Below, piece after piece: positions 25,687 through 34,477 of a stretch of 64,000 bases of DNA. The position numbers and the translations under genes are program-made. The notes under the pieces are model-generated. The model saw only the letters and a program-made list of their open reading frames with translations. It had not been told where the DNA came from and made no database searches. Within the stretch, counting starts at the first letter, position 1. Each line of letters begins with the position of its first letter. The DNA comes from JAWLCA01 sp041687395 (lineage in GTDB: Bacteria; Pseudomonadota; Alphaproteobacteria; Rhodobacterales; Rhodobacteraceae), in assembly GCA_041687395.1 (NCBI GenBank), contig JAWLCA010000022.1:1-64000 (forward strand), in the 5' to 3' direction.

Positions 25687-26076
25687 CTAGAGAAGGGCGC
25701 GTTCCTCCAGAACCTTGCGCGCCGTGCGCAGGCAGTCATGCGCTTGTGGCACGCCGCAATAGATCGCCACGACGTGGCAGATCGCCCGGATCTCCTCGAC
25801 CGAGACGCCGTTGTTCAGAGCGCCCCGGCAATGCAGTTCCCATTCGTACATCTTGCCCAAAGCTCCCAACATGGCGAGGTTCATCATGCTGCGCGTCTTC
25901 GCGTCGATGGTATCATCGCCCCAACCAAAGCCCCAGCACCACGCCGTCATTGCCTCCTGAAAGGGTCGGGTGAACGCGTCCGCGTCAGCAAGACTGCGTT
26001 CGACGTAGTCGGCGCCAAGGGTCGCCTTGCGCCGTTCCAGCCCCTTGTTGAAAAGATCCTCGTCGAAGGTTCCCAT
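25687..26076 (-). CDS. Carboxymuconolactone decarboxylase family protein
   Basis: This 129-residue protein matches the CMD/AhpD-like fold: TRPFQEAMTAWCWGFGWGDDTIDAKTRSMMNLAMLGALGKMYEWELHCRGALNNGVSVEEIRAICHVVAIYCGVP is the family core, here described from about residue 36 to 110 in overlapping pieces. Gamma-carboxymuconolactone decarboxylases act in protocatechuate breakdown, but many relatives are of unknown role, and no other pca gene is near. The stop codon TAG is part of the CTAG at the end of the IS5 remnant, so the last residues may have been altered. It points the same way as the TctABC genes and lies 165 bases downstream of tctA. Confidence 0.8.
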   Translation of the reverse strand: MGTFDEDLFNKGLERRKATLGADYVERSLADADAFTRPFQEAMTAWCWGFGWGDDTIDAKTRSMMNLAMLGALGKMYEWELHCRGALNNGVSVEEIRAICHVVAIYCGVPQAHDCLRTARKVLEERALL

Positions 26077-26241
26077 TCTCTTCCTCTCTTCTTCAGGCCC
26101 CGTGGCGGGGACCTTGCTTGCATCGCGAGATTGCTGAACTGCTAGCCTCTGCCGTATCGCTTGCGTTGCATCTCAAGGGCACCATCGCGCGCACTGCTTC
26201 GTCAAGCGGTACAGGGTTGAAGTCCATGCGCCGGCTGTCCC

Positions 26242-27759
26242 TCAGCCTTCGGTAAGGCGCGAGGCTTGTGCCTGCCGATGGTCGCGCACCGCCAGCCAGA
26301 CCGACAGCGCAAGGAATCCGGCGGTCAGGACGTAGAGGGTGACGGAGATCGGGCTGGCAATCAGGATGCTCCAGTCGCCATCAGAGATCGACATCGCTCG
26401 GCGCAGGTTGCGTTCCATGTCGCCACCCAGCAGGAGCCCCAGAACCATCGGCACAAGACTGACATCGAGCTTGCGCAACAGGTAGCCCAGGACGCCGAAG
26501 GCGATCATCAGCTCCAGATCGAACACCGAGTTCGAGATGCCGTAGACCCCTACAAAGGTGACCGCCGCGACGATCGGCATCAGCGCCCAAGTCGGCGTCA
26601 CCATCAGCTTAGTGAAGATGCCGATCATCGGCAGGTTCAGCACCAAGAGCGCGACATTGGCCATGTAAAGCGACGCTACGAGACCCCATACGAGATCGGG
26701 CTGGCGCGCGAACAGAAGCGGGCCGGGCTGCACGTTGAGCGAGATCAGCATCGCCAGCAGCACGGCCGTGGTGCCCGACCCGGGCACGCCCAGCGACAGC
26801 ATCGGGATCAGCGCGCCGCCTGAAGCCGCGTTGTTGCCTGCCTCGGGCGCCGCAACACCGCGCGGATCGCCCTTGCCGAAGGTGTTCTTCTTGTTGGAGG
26901 TCTGCTTTTCAACCACGTAGGCCATGAACGAGCCGAGAGAGGCCCCCGCGCCAGGCAAAACGCCGGCGACAAACCCCACGCCCGACCCGCGCAGCATCGC
27001 CCAGCGTGTGCGCCAGATCGCACCCCATTGCGGCAACCAACTGGTTACGCGAATGGCCTTGGTGCGGTCCTTGGCCTCCCGCTCCAGCAGCATCAGGATT
27101 TCGGAGATCGCGAACAGGCCGACAAGCGCCACGATCGGCTCGATTCCATCGAACAGGTGGTAGTTGTCGCCCGTGTAGCGCGGGACACCCGAGATCGGGT
27201 CAATCCCCACGGTGGCCAGCATCAAGCCCAGCGTTGCCGACAACAACGTCTTGCGTGGATCAACGCCGGCGATGCCGCCGATGGTGGCAAAGGCGAGGAT
27301 GTAGAGGGCGAAGTAATCCGCCGGGCCGAAGTGGATCGCGGCACGCGCCAGAATCGGTGCAAACAGCGACAGGCCGATCACCGCCAGCGTTGCCCCCACG
27401 AAGGAAGCAACCCCCGAGATCGCCAGCGCATTCGCGGCCTGCCCCTGCACTGCCATCGGATAGCCGTCGATGGTGGTCATGATCGCCGGCTCGTCACCTG
27501 GAATGTTCAGCAGGATCGAACTGATGCGGCCGCCGTACATGGTGCCGAAATACACCGCAGACAGCAGGATCAGGGACGAGGTGGGATCGAGGCCGAAGGC
27601 AAATGTCAGCGGGATCAGCACGGCAACGCCGTTGACCGGCCCCAGCCCCGGAAGCGCACCCACTAGCGTTCCCACGAAACAGCCCATCAGCAGAAGCGTT
27701 ATGTTGAGCGGCGTCAGCGCGACCGCAAATCCGCTGCCCAGAAAAGACAGGATTTCCAT
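26242..27759 (-). CDS. tctA: Tripartite tricarboxylate transporter, large permease TctA
   Basis: This is the 12-span large permease of a TTT system. Diagnostic segments include GTLVGALPGLGPVNGVAVLIPLTF (split over the first helices), SAVYFGTMYGGRISSILLNIPG and GNNAASGGALIPMLSLGVPGSGTTAVLLAM, which contain the two conserved glycine- and proline-rich loops of TctA. Length (505 residues) is normal. It follows tctB by 27 bases and completes tctC-tctB-tctA in the order usual for the family. Substrates of TTT systems are citrate-like and other carboxylates; the neighbouring lyase and CoA-transferase hint at a branched hydroxy-dicarboxylate. Confidence 0.93.
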   Translation of the reverse strand: MEILSFLGSGFAVALTPLNITLLLMGCFVGTLVGALPGLGPVNGVAVLIPLTFAFGLDPTSSLILLSAVYFGTMYGGRISSILLNIPGDEPAIMTTIDGYPMAVQGQAANALAISGVASFVGATLAVIGLSLFAPILARAAIHFGPADYFALYILAFATIGGIAGVDPRKTLLSATLGLMLATVGIDPISGVPRYTGDNYHLFDGIEPIVALVGLFAISEILMLLEREAKDRTKAIRVTSWLPQWGAIWRTRWAMLRGSGVGFVAGVLPGAGASLGSFMAYVVEKQTSNKKNTFGKGDPRGVAAPEAGNNAASGGALIPMLSLGVPGSGTTAVLLAMLISLNVQPGPLLFARQPDLVWGLVASLYMANVALLVLNLPMIGIFTKLMVTPTWALMPIVAAVTFVGVYGISNSVFDLELMIAFGVLGYLLRKLDVSLVPMVLGLLLGGDMERNLRRAMSISDGDWSILIASPISVTLYVLTAGFLALSVWLAVRDHRQAQASRLTEG

Positions 27760-27786
27760 GAAACAACCCCCAGCGCCCGTTTGACC

Positions 27787-28218
27787 CTAGCCAAACAGCG
27801 ATCCCAGAAAATCAAGCGGCAGACCCAGCACCTGATCGAATAACGCCCAAAGCGCCGGCGCCATTATTGCGCCCAGAAGGGTCGCCTTCCACATCGCACC
27901 GCCCAGGATCAATCCGATGAAGGCGATCAGCGCGAAGGTCGCCAGCGGGAAGCCGAGTGGCCGCAGAACCATTGTGTATCCCACCAGGACTGCCAACGCA
28001 GCCGCCTGACGCCACATCCGCCGCGGGGCAGGCCAATCGACCTGCCCCGAGGGAAACACCACCAGCGACGCGGACAGGATCATCATCGGTATGCCGATGA
28101 TCACCGGAAAGACCGATGGCCCCAGAACATCCCCGAAATTGATGGTGTAGCTGTCCGCGTAATAGGTGTAGAGCGCCGCGATCACAAAGACCGCGACGCC
28201 CAGTATCCTTACGCTCAT
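27787..28218 (-). CDS. tctB: Tripartite tricarboxylate transporter, small permease TctB
   Basis: This 143-residue protein has four membrane helices (ILGVAVFVIAALYTYYA, VFPVIIGIPMMILSASLVVF, AAALAVLVGYTMVLRPLGF and LATFALIAFIGLILGGAMW) and fits the TctB subunit. Its ATG overlaps the tctC stop as ATGA, so the two are translationally coupled. Sequence conservation in TctB is low, and the call rests on topology and position between tctC and tctA. Confidence 0.9.
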   Translation of the reverse strand: MSVRILGVAVFVIAALYTYYADSYTINFGDVLGPSVFPVIIGIPMMILSASLVVFPSGQVDWPAPRRMWRQAAALAVLVGYTMVLRPLGFPLATFALIAFIGLILGGAMWKATLLGAIMAPALWALFDQVLGLPLDFLGSLFG

Positions 28219-29189
28219 TCGATGACGCCGATTTCGCGCGAGATTTCTTCCATCACCTGCGCTTGCTCGCGCACGAAGGCTTCGAACTCTTCACCACCGC
28301 GCCAGATCGGTACGAGGCCCGACTCGGTCGCCGCCGTCTGCCAATTTTCGGAGTTGTAGAGCGTTTCCAGACGCTCGACCCAGGCTTCATATTCCTCGTC
28401 GGTGACCTCGCCGCCAGTGTAGAGACCGCGCCAGTTGTAGCCGGTCACGTCGACGCCCTGCGAGATAGCGGTGGGAATGTCCGGAAAGGCCGGGATCGGT
28501 TCATCCGACAGCGCCGCGAGGATGCGGATGTCGCCCGATTCCACGAACCCGGCGATCTCGCCCAGGTCCGTGGACACCACGTCGATCTGGCCACCCATCA
28601 TCTGGGTCACGGCGTCGGTCCCGCCGTCGAACTGCACCCAGCGGATCGCGCCCAGATCCTCGACGCCCGCTGCATCCGCGACCATCAGCAGGCGGATGTG
28701 ATCCCAGCCGCCTGCACCCGATGATCCGGCCGTCACCAGTGCGGTCGGATCCTCCACCATCGCCTCGTTCAACTCGGCCAGTGTCTGAATCGGGCTGTCG
28801 TCATCCACCGCGATCACACCCACGTCTGCGCCCAGCATCGCCAGGTAGCGCATGGTTTCCAGCGGGGCAGGATAGCGGCCCTGTGCCATCTGCGTAACGC
28901 CCACGGTCGAGGTGGCGACGATGAGGTCCGCATCGGCCGGGCGCTCGGCCGCGACCATCGCAAAGGCCACGGCGCCGACCCCGCCGGCCATGTTGGTGAC
29001 CTGCACGTTGCCGTCGACAAGATCGAGCTCGCTCAGGATACGACCGATCGTGCGGCAGGTGAAATCCCAGCCGCCGCCTGGGTTGGACGGCGCGATGCAT
29101 TCGGTGGCCGAGGCCGGGACCGCGGAGACAGTCAGCGCCGCTGCCAGCGCGGCGCCAAGTTTCAAGGATATCAATGCGTGAAGCTTCAT
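28215..29189 (-). CDS. tctC: Tripartite tricarboxylate transporter, substrate-binding protein TctC (Bug family)
   Basis: This is a periplasmic binding protein of the Bug family, with a signal peptide (LGAALAAALTVSAVPASA). The mature protein has the first ligand loop APSNPGGGWDFTCRTIG and the second conserved region SSGAGGWDHIRLLMVADAAG. The ATG at 29189 is preferred to an upstream start because GGGAGGAGA lies in front and the signal peptide begins there. The product is about 324 residues, normal for Bug receptors. It is the first gene of the transporter operon. Confidence 0.92.
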   Translation of the reverse strand: MKLHALISLKLGAALAAALTVSAVPASATECIAPSNPGGGWDFTCRTIGRILSELDLVDGNVQVTNMAGGVGAVAFAMVAAERPADADLIVATSTVGVTQMAQGRYPAPLETMRYLAMLGADVGVIAVDDDSPIQTLAELNEAMVEDPTALVTAGSSGAGGWDHIRLLMVADAAGVEDLGAIRWVQFDGGTDAVTQMMGGQIDVVSTDLGEIAGFVESGDIRILAALSDEPIPAFPDIPTAISQGVDVTGYNWRGLYTGGEVTDEEYEAWVERLETLYNSENWQTAATESGLVPIWRGGEEFEAFVREQAQVMEEISREIGVIE

Positions 29190-29574
29190 GGGTTCTCTCC
29201 TCCCTATCGGAACCGACCTTAGGGGAGGCCATTCGCGCAAGTTTTTCAAGGGTCGATGAACGCTTGGCGCCGCTGGCGTCAGAAGAATCCCTGCCGGATC
29301 GAGAAAGGTTCATGTTCGGATGATCGGGGGACGGGACCGGTGCCCCCGCATTTCCGCTGCCGAAAACCACAAGACTTCAAACTCTTGCGCTGCGGGTTTT
29401 GCCAGTCACAAGGCCCTGTGCACCTTGCGTGCAGGACGCGCTGCTCGCGGCCCGGCTCATTTTTGGTCAAGGAGGATTCACGAAGGTGCCCTTGCCCAGC
29501 CGATTTCGCGCGGTGCAGTATATGCGCGATATGCGCGACCCCGTACCGGCGCTGAAAACAGGAAAGGACGTGAT
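29190..29574. other. Divergent intergenic region between tctC and the lyase gene
   Basis: This 385-base region carries the promoters of two divergent operons. No regulator gene and no other coding region is supported. A perfect tandem repeat of TATGCGCGA lies at 29521-29538, close to the lyase start, and is listed separately. Confidence 0.5.
29521..29538. repeat. Tandem 9-bp repeat TATGCGCGA x2
   Basis: Two perfect adjacent copies of TATGCGCGA occupy 29521-29529 and 29530-29538, 37 bases before the lyase start codon. The position suits an operator for the lyase/CoA-transferase operon, but no regulator is known and chance cannot be ruled out. Confidence 0.4.
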
Positions 29575-30534
29575 ATGGCAGACGCTGCATCGCCCGTGCC
29601 CCAGGGGGCGCACATCACCGTCTGCGAGGTGGGTCCGCGCGACGGCTTCCAGATCGAGGCAGCCTTCATCCCGACTGCGCGGAAGATCGAGATCATCAAC
29701 GCGCTTTTCGCCTCCGGTCTCCGCCACATGCAGGTAACCTCGTTTGTGAGCCCGCGTGCTGTGCCGCAACTGGCCGACGCCGAGGCGGTGCTTGCGGGCA
29801 TCAACCGGCCTGAGGGGGCGGTGGTCACCGCGCTCATTCCGAACCTTCGCGGCGCCGAACGCGCGGCCGCCGCGGATGTGGATGCCGTGCACACGGTCGT
29901 TTCTGCCTCCGAAACCCACAACCGCAAGAATGTGAACCGGTCGATCGCCTCGTCACTCCGCGATTTCGAGGCGGTCTTTGCCCTGCTCGCCCGGTCCGGC
30001 GTGGCCGTCGAAGGCGGTATCGCAACCGCCTTCGGCTGCCCGTTTGAGGGCGAGGTGCCGCCCGAGCAGGTTGCACGCATCGCGAAACGCTACGAGGAGC
30101 TTGGCGCGAAGTCGGTGGGCCTGGGCGATACCACCGGCATGGCCACGCCCGCCACGGTGCGCGCCGCGGTGCAGGCAATCCGGGCCGAGGCTCCTGGGCT
30201 GGGCATCGGCCTGCATTTCCACAACACCCGCGGCGTGGGACTGGCCTGCGTGATGACGGGGTTGGCCGAAGGTGTGACTCATTACGACGCCTCGGTCGGC
30301 GGGCTTGGCGGCTGTCCGTTCGCCGCCGGCGCCACTGGCAACATCTGCACAGAGGATCTGGTCTACCTGTTGAATGAAAGCGGCTACGACACCGGCATCG
30401 ACCTCGACCGGTTGATCGAGGCGGCGCGCCTGACGCAAGACGTGATTGGCCGCGAGTTGCCGGGCCAGGTGATCAAGTCGGGGCCGCGATTGCGCCGCTT
30501 CGATCCGGGCATGACCGCGACGGCCGCAGGATGA
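29575..30534 (+). CDS. HMG-CoA-lyase family enzyme (hydroxymethylglutaryl-CoA or citramalyl-CoA lyase type)
   Basis: This is a TIM-barrel lyase of the HMGL-like family. It has the opening CEVGPRDGFQIE, the metal motif GLHFHNTRG and the catalytic Cys loop GGLGGCPFAAGATGNICTEDL. These enzymes split 3-hydroxy-3-methylglutaryl-CoA to acetoacetate and acetyl-CoA, or related branched hydroxyacyl-CoAs. The ATG at 29575 has GGAAAGGA upstream; an in-frame start far upstream would add non-homologous sequence. The protein is 319 residues. Its stop overlaps the start of the CoA-transferase gene (ATGA), so the two should act in sequence: CoA activation followed by cleavage. Confidence 0.88.
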   Translation: MADAASPVPQGAHITVCEVGPRDGFQIEAAFIPTARKIEIINALFASGLRHMQVTSFVSPRAVPQLADAEAVLAGINRPEGAVVTALIPNLRGAERAAAADVDAVHTVVSASETHNRKNVNRSIASSLRDFEAVFALLARSGVAVEGGIATAFGCPFEGEVPPEQVARIAKRYEELGAKSVGLGDTTGMATPATVRAAVQAIRAEAPGLGIGLHFHNTRGVGLACVMTGLAEGVTHYDASVGGLGGCPFAAGATGNICTEDLVYLLNESGYDTGIDLDRLIEAARLTQDVIGRELPGQVIKSGPRLRRFDPGMTATAAG

Positions 30535-31721
30535 GCGTGCTGCCTCTATCCGGGGTACGGGTGGTCGATCTCACGCGCATCCTGTCCGGCCCCTTCTGTT
30601 CCATGATCCTGGGCGATCTGGGTGCCGACGTGCTGAAGATCGAAAGCCCGAGCGGCGGCGATCCAGTGCGCGGGCAAGGACACATCGTCGACGGTCTGTC
30701 CTGGTACTTTGCGGGGTTCAACCGGAACAAGCGCTCTGTGGCGCTGGATTTGCGCCATCCCGAGGGGTTGGCCGTGCTCGAACGGCTGCTGGCACGGGCC
30801 GACATCCTGACGGAAAACTACCGCCCCGGCGTTCTGGACGAGATGGGACTGACACCCGAGCGCCTGGAAAAGATCAACCCTCGCCTCATCGTGGTCAGCG
30901 TGAACGGCTACGGCTCAACCGGTCCCTATGCCGACCGACCTGCCTTTGACTTCATCGCGCAGGCGATGTCGGGTTACATGGCTACCAACGGCACTCCGGA
31001 AACCGGCCCCATGCGCACTGCGCCGCCCCTGACCGACCTGATCGCGGGGCTTTACGCTGCGTTGGGCGCGGTCGCGGCACTGCACGGGCGCGATGCGGGC
31101 GGACCTGCGCAGCGGGTCGAGGCGTCGATGATGATGTCGATCCTGTCGATGATGGCTTACCTGTCATCAGGCGCTCTTGCCTCGGGGCGCGATCCGGTCC
31201 CAACGGGCAACGACCATCCCATCGTCGCACCATACGGTCTGTTTCGCGCTGCGGATGGTGATATTGCGGTAGCTCCCTCGACCGACGTTTTCGTTGGCCG
31301 CTTCCTGCGCGAGATCGGGCTGGAACATTTGTTGTCCGAGCCGCGATTTGCCGACAATGCGCGGCGCGTCGAAAACCGGCCCGAACTGAACCGTCTGATC
31401 GACGACGCGCTCGCCCAGGGAACACAGGCGCACTGGATCGAGCGACTGAACCGCGCGGGTGTGCCCTGCGGCAAGGTTCAGAGCCTGACCGAAGCGCTGG
31501 CCGATGAGCAGGTTGCAGCGCAGGAAATGGTCCTCGATGTGCCACATGCGGGACATGGCTCTGTGAAGATGACGGGCTTCCCGGTCAAATTCTCACAAAC
31601 GCCGCTCCGCGTGCGCCATCCAGTGCCTGATCGGGGCACGCATACCGAGGCTGTCCTGCAGGAAGCCGGCTATGACAGCAAAAGCATCACAGAGTTGCGC
31701 GCGGCCGGCGTGATCGGCTGA
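30531..31721 (+). CDS. Family III (CaiB/BaiF) CoA-transferase
   Basis: The class III CoA-transferase fold is clear, with LSGVRVVDLTRILSGPFCSMILGDLGADVLKIE at the start, NRNKRSVALDLRHPEG, and the catalytic Asp in DRPAFDFIAQAMSGYM. Family members move CoA from a donor such as succinyl-CoA to carboxylic acids (formate, oxalate, carnitine, citramalate or itaconate). The length of 396 residues is typical. It is coupled to the HMG-CoA-lyase-type gene and divergent from TctABC, which together suggest a short catabolic route for an imported carboxylate. Confidence 0.9.
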   Translation: MSVLPLSGVRVVDLTRILSGPFCSMILGDLGADVLKIESPSGGDPVRGQGHIVDGLSWYFAGFNRNKRSVALDLRHPEGLAVLERLLARADILTENYRPGVLDEMGLTPERLEKINPRLIVVSVNGYGSTGPYADRPAFDFIAQAMSGYMATNGTPETGPMRTAPPLTDLIAGLYAALGAVAALHGRDAGGPAQRVEASMMMSILSMMAYLSSGALASGRDPVPTGNDHPIVAPYGLFRAADGDIAVAPSTDVFVGRFLREIGLEHLLSEPRFADNARRVENRPELNRLIDDALAQGTQAHWIERLNRAGVPCGKVQSLTEALADEQVAAQEMVLDVPHAGHGSVKMTGFPVKFSQTPLRVRHPVPDRGTHTEAVLQEAGYDSKSITELRAAGVIG

Positions 31722-31756
31722 CGTGCGGCACGATCCCGGACGACAGCGCTTTGCTG

Positions 31757-32440
31757 TCACCCCTCGGCTTGGTCCCTCACGGCCTCTTCGATATTCCGGG
31801 CCAGATCGGCCCCGATCCCAAGCGACGCTTGCAGCCGGTTCAGGAACATCCTCTCCTCGGTTGTATCGGGGTCCATCGCAAGAAAGGCGGCGGCGTAAAG
31901 CTCGGTCGCGATCTCGGGCGTGCTGGCATAGGTCGTAATGCGCGTAACGTCCTGCGGTGCGGCCAGTTCATCCATCACAAAGGCCTTGGCGCGTGCATCC
32001 AGCGACAGCGCGTCCACCTGACGAAAGATATTCGCCTGTTCCTCGGCATCGATGTGCCCATCCGCCTTGGCGCCCTGAATCATCGCGACCAGTATCCCGC
32101 GGGCCAGTTGCTCCTGCCCCTGAGGCGCGCGCTCCAGCGCGAAGCCGCTTTCAGCCGGTGGCAGTTGGAGGCCGCTATTTGCCGCCCCGCGATGGCGTTG
32201 CCATGCCGTGTAACCGATCGCCGCAACTGCCGCGAGGCCGCCAAGCTTCAGTGCGGTGCCCGCGGATTTCGTGGCAAACTTTCGCGCGCGCTTGTTGCCC
32301 GCCAGAAGGCCAAGCACACCCCCGGCAAGTGCTCCGGTCAAGAGTTGCCCCGAGCCTGTTGCCCCCTTCTTGGGGGCCGTGCTCCCGTCCGAAGGCAAAG
32401 CGCCCATCACCTGATCAAGAAGCTGTCGCGCGTCAAACAT
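31757..32440 (-). CDS. DUF533/TerB-like inner-membrane-associated protein
   Basis: The first 95 residues contain a glycine-rich hydrophobic stretch (QLLTGALAGGVLGLLAG and ALKLGGLAAVAAIGYTAW). The second half is a helical TerB-like domain with AMIQGAKADGHIDAEEQANIF and AMDPDTTEERMFLNRL. This is the YebE/DUF533 family. The acidic KADGHID segment is a typical TerB metal site. The ATG at 32440 has GGAGAGGG in front. Its function is unknown; relatives respond to envelope stress in enterics. It stands alone between convergent and co-directional genes. Confidence 0.85.
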   Translation of the reverse strand: MFDARQLLDQVMGALPSDGSTAPKKGATGSGQLLTGALAGGVLGLLAGNKRARKFATKSAGTALKLGGLAAVAAIGYTAWQRHRGAANSGLQLPPAESGFALERAPQGQEQLARGILVAMIQGAKADGHIDAEEQANIFRQVDALSLDARAKAFVMDELAAPQDVTRITTYASTPEIATELYAAAFLAMDPDTTEERMFLNRLQASLGIGADLARNIEEAVRDQAEG

Positions 32441-32597
32441 GAAGTCCCTCTCCCGTTTCGGGTAATGTTCATCTCAGCGGAGGTGGGAGCGAAACAGCCC
32501 AGTTCAAGGTCTCGATCGCGTGCCAACGGTTTATTGAGCAGGCGCTTTCAAGAGACATGGTCTGCGTATCAAGGTGTGCGCGCGGCGGAAGCCGCGT

Positions 32598-33275
32598 CTA
32601 GCCGGTCACCACACCATCGCCGACCACGATCTGCCGCCGACAGGTCGCGGCGATCTTCTCGTCATGGGTCGAGATCAGGAAGGTGGTGCCTTCATCGCGG
32701 TTGATCTCGCCGATCAGGTCCATCACCTGCATGGCCGAGGCCCGGTCCAGATTTCCCGTGGGCTCGTCCGCGAGTACCAGTTCCGGGCGGTTCATCAGCG
32801 CGCGGGCGACGGCGACGCGCTGTTTCTGGCCGCCTGACAGGTTGGCCGTCGGGAAATCGATGCGGTTTTCGAGTCCCATGCGCGTCAGCAGTTGCCGTCC
32901 CCGAGCGCGGGCGGTCGGCGTTTCGCGCCCCTCGCTTACGGCGGTCGGGAAAATCACGTTTTCCAGCGCGGTGAAATCCGGCAGCAGGTTGTGGAACTGG
33001 AAGACAAACCCGATGTGGCGGTTGCGAAACTCGGTCAGTGCAGCGTCATCAGCGACCACGAGATCCTGGCCAAGCATCGTGTAGCTGCCCGCTGTCGGCT
33101 TCATCAGCGTGCCAAGAATCGTCAGAAGCGTGCTCTTGCCCGATCCCGAGGGCCCCAGAAGCGCCGCCATCTCGCCCACCTGCAGCGTCAGGGACAACCC
33201 GCGCAGCACATGCGTCGCAGCCTCACCCACCCCGAACGTCTTGACGAGATCGCGCACTTCCAGAAGTGGGGTCAT
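32598..33275 (-). CDS. ABC transporter ATP-binding protein, LolD/MacB type
   Basis: The nucleotide-binding motifs are complete: Walker A LLGPSGSGKSTLL, signature NLSGGQKQRVAVARAL, and Walker B with ELVLADEPTGNLD. The 225-residue length and the VFQFHNLLPDFTALEN Q-loop region are typical of LolD and MacB-like subunits. Its start overlaps the permease stop (ATGA). It is the third gene of an adaptor-permease-ATPase operon that should export a compound or lipoprotein-like cargo across the inner membrane. Confidence 0.92.
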   Translation of the reverse strand: MTPLLEVRDLVKTFGVGEAATHVLRGLSLTLQVGEMAALLGPSGSGKSTLLTILGTLMKPTAGSYTMLGQDLVVADDAALTEFRNRHIGFVFQFHNLLPDFTALENVIFPTAVSEGRETPTARARGRQLLTRMGLENRIDFPTANLSGGQKQRVAVARALMNRPELVLADEPTGNLDRASAMQVMDLIGEINRDEGTTFLISTHDEKIAATCRRQIVVGDGVVTG

Positions 33276-34477
33276 TGCCCGATCGCCGTGACCGGATCGA
33301 CCCGCGCCGCTGCCCGCGCGGGCAGGATCGAAGCCAGGATCGCCCCCAGCACCGTCAGCGTGATCGCCAGCCCGTAAGACCCTTGGGCTATGTCCATCGG
33401 CAGGGTGCCCGGCCGAAATTCCTCGCGCGTCGGAAACGGCAGCAGCGCCAGATAGCCAAGGACCGCCCCCGTCACGCCGCCCATCAGCCCGACCAGCGCG
33501 CCCTGGGTCACGAAGACGAAGACCACGAAGCCGCGTCCCGCCCCCATCGCGCGCATGATCCCGATCTCGGGCCGGCGGCGATAGGTGGATAGAAGAAGCG
33601 CCGAGGCGACGCCGATTACGATGGTAATCAGCGCGAAGGTCTTCAGGAAATATCCGGTCTGGGCCTGGGCGTTCAGCGCCTCCATCAGCTGCTCGGCCCC
33701 ATCGGTCCAGGACACGGCATCCAGCCCGGTCAGCGCGCGGATGCGCAGCGCGGTCGCATCGGCGGTGTTCAGGTCATCGAGCTTGATCTCGATCCGCGTG
33801 ACGCCCTGCGGCAGGGCGAACAGCGTGCGCGCGGTGGACAGGCTGACAAAGACGCTGGCGCGGTCCAGCCGGCCGTTGCCGGTCTGGAAGATCCCCCCCA
33901 GCGTCAGCACCGCCGCGACGCCGTTCGACGATTGCAGCCGCACAGTCTGGCCCAGCGACAGGTCCAGCTCGTCCGCCAGCATCCGGCCCAGCACGATCAT
34001 GCCCGTCCCCAGCCGGGCCAAGCCCGCGGTGGTGTAGCCGTCCAGATCCAGGATCGCGGATTCCTTGCCCGGCTCCACCCCGGTGACGGACACCTGCTCC
34101 ACCTGCGCGCCGCGGGTCAGGAACCCCGCCCCGGTGATCTGGGGCGAGACCGCGCGCACGCCGGGCACCCCCTCGATCAGCGGCAGCCAGGTCGCCGCGT
34201 CGCTGAGCGAGGCCGAGCGCAGGCGCCCCCGCTCGGTCGCGGCCAGGACATGGCCCTCGGCGTCGATCAGGATCGCCGGATCCTCGGTCTCGGCCTCGAT
34301 GGTGACATGGCTGAGGTCGCCGACGGTGCGCGAGACGATGAAATCCGCAAGCCCCCCGATCAGCGCCGACATGAAGATGAAGATGAACACGCCCACCGCC
34401 ACACCGGTCACCAGAAGCGCGGTCTGCGTCTTGCTGGCGGTCAGGTAGCGCGTGGCGATCTTCAGCCCGTAGAGCAT
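33272..34477 (-). CDS. FtsX/MacB-type ABC transporter permease
   Basis: The protein has one membrane helix near the start (TALLVTGVAVGVFIFIFMSAL), a large periplasmic domain of about 230 residues, and three helices at the end (FALITIVIGVASALLLSTY, FVVFVFVTQGALVGLMGG and LAITLTVLGAILASIL). This is the FtsX/MacB_PCD layout of LolC, LolE and MacB. The RRRPEIGIMRAMGAG cytoplasmic loop is the coupling-helix signature. The protein of 401 residues is complete. The adaptor gene upstream ends in the TGATG that starts this gene. Confidence 0.92.
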   Translation of the reverse strand: MLYGLKIATRYLTASKTQTALLVTGVAVGVFIFIFMSALIGGLADFIVSRTVGDLSHVTIEAETEDPAILIDAEGHVLAATERGRLRSASLSDAATWLPLIEGVPGVRAVSPQITGAGFLTRGAQVEQVSVTGVEPGKESAILDLDGYTTAGLARLGTGMIVLGRMLADELDLSLGQTVRLQSSNGVAAVLTLGGIFQTGNGRLDRASVFVSLSTARTLFALPQGVTRIEIKLDDLNTADATALRIRALTGLDAVSWTDGAEQLMEALNAQAQTGYFLKTFALITIVIGVASALLLSTYRRRPEIGIMRAMGAGRGFVVFVFVTQGALVGLMGGVTGAVLGYLALLPFPTREEFRPGTLPMDIAQGSYGLAITLTVLGAILASILPARAAARVDPVTAIGQ

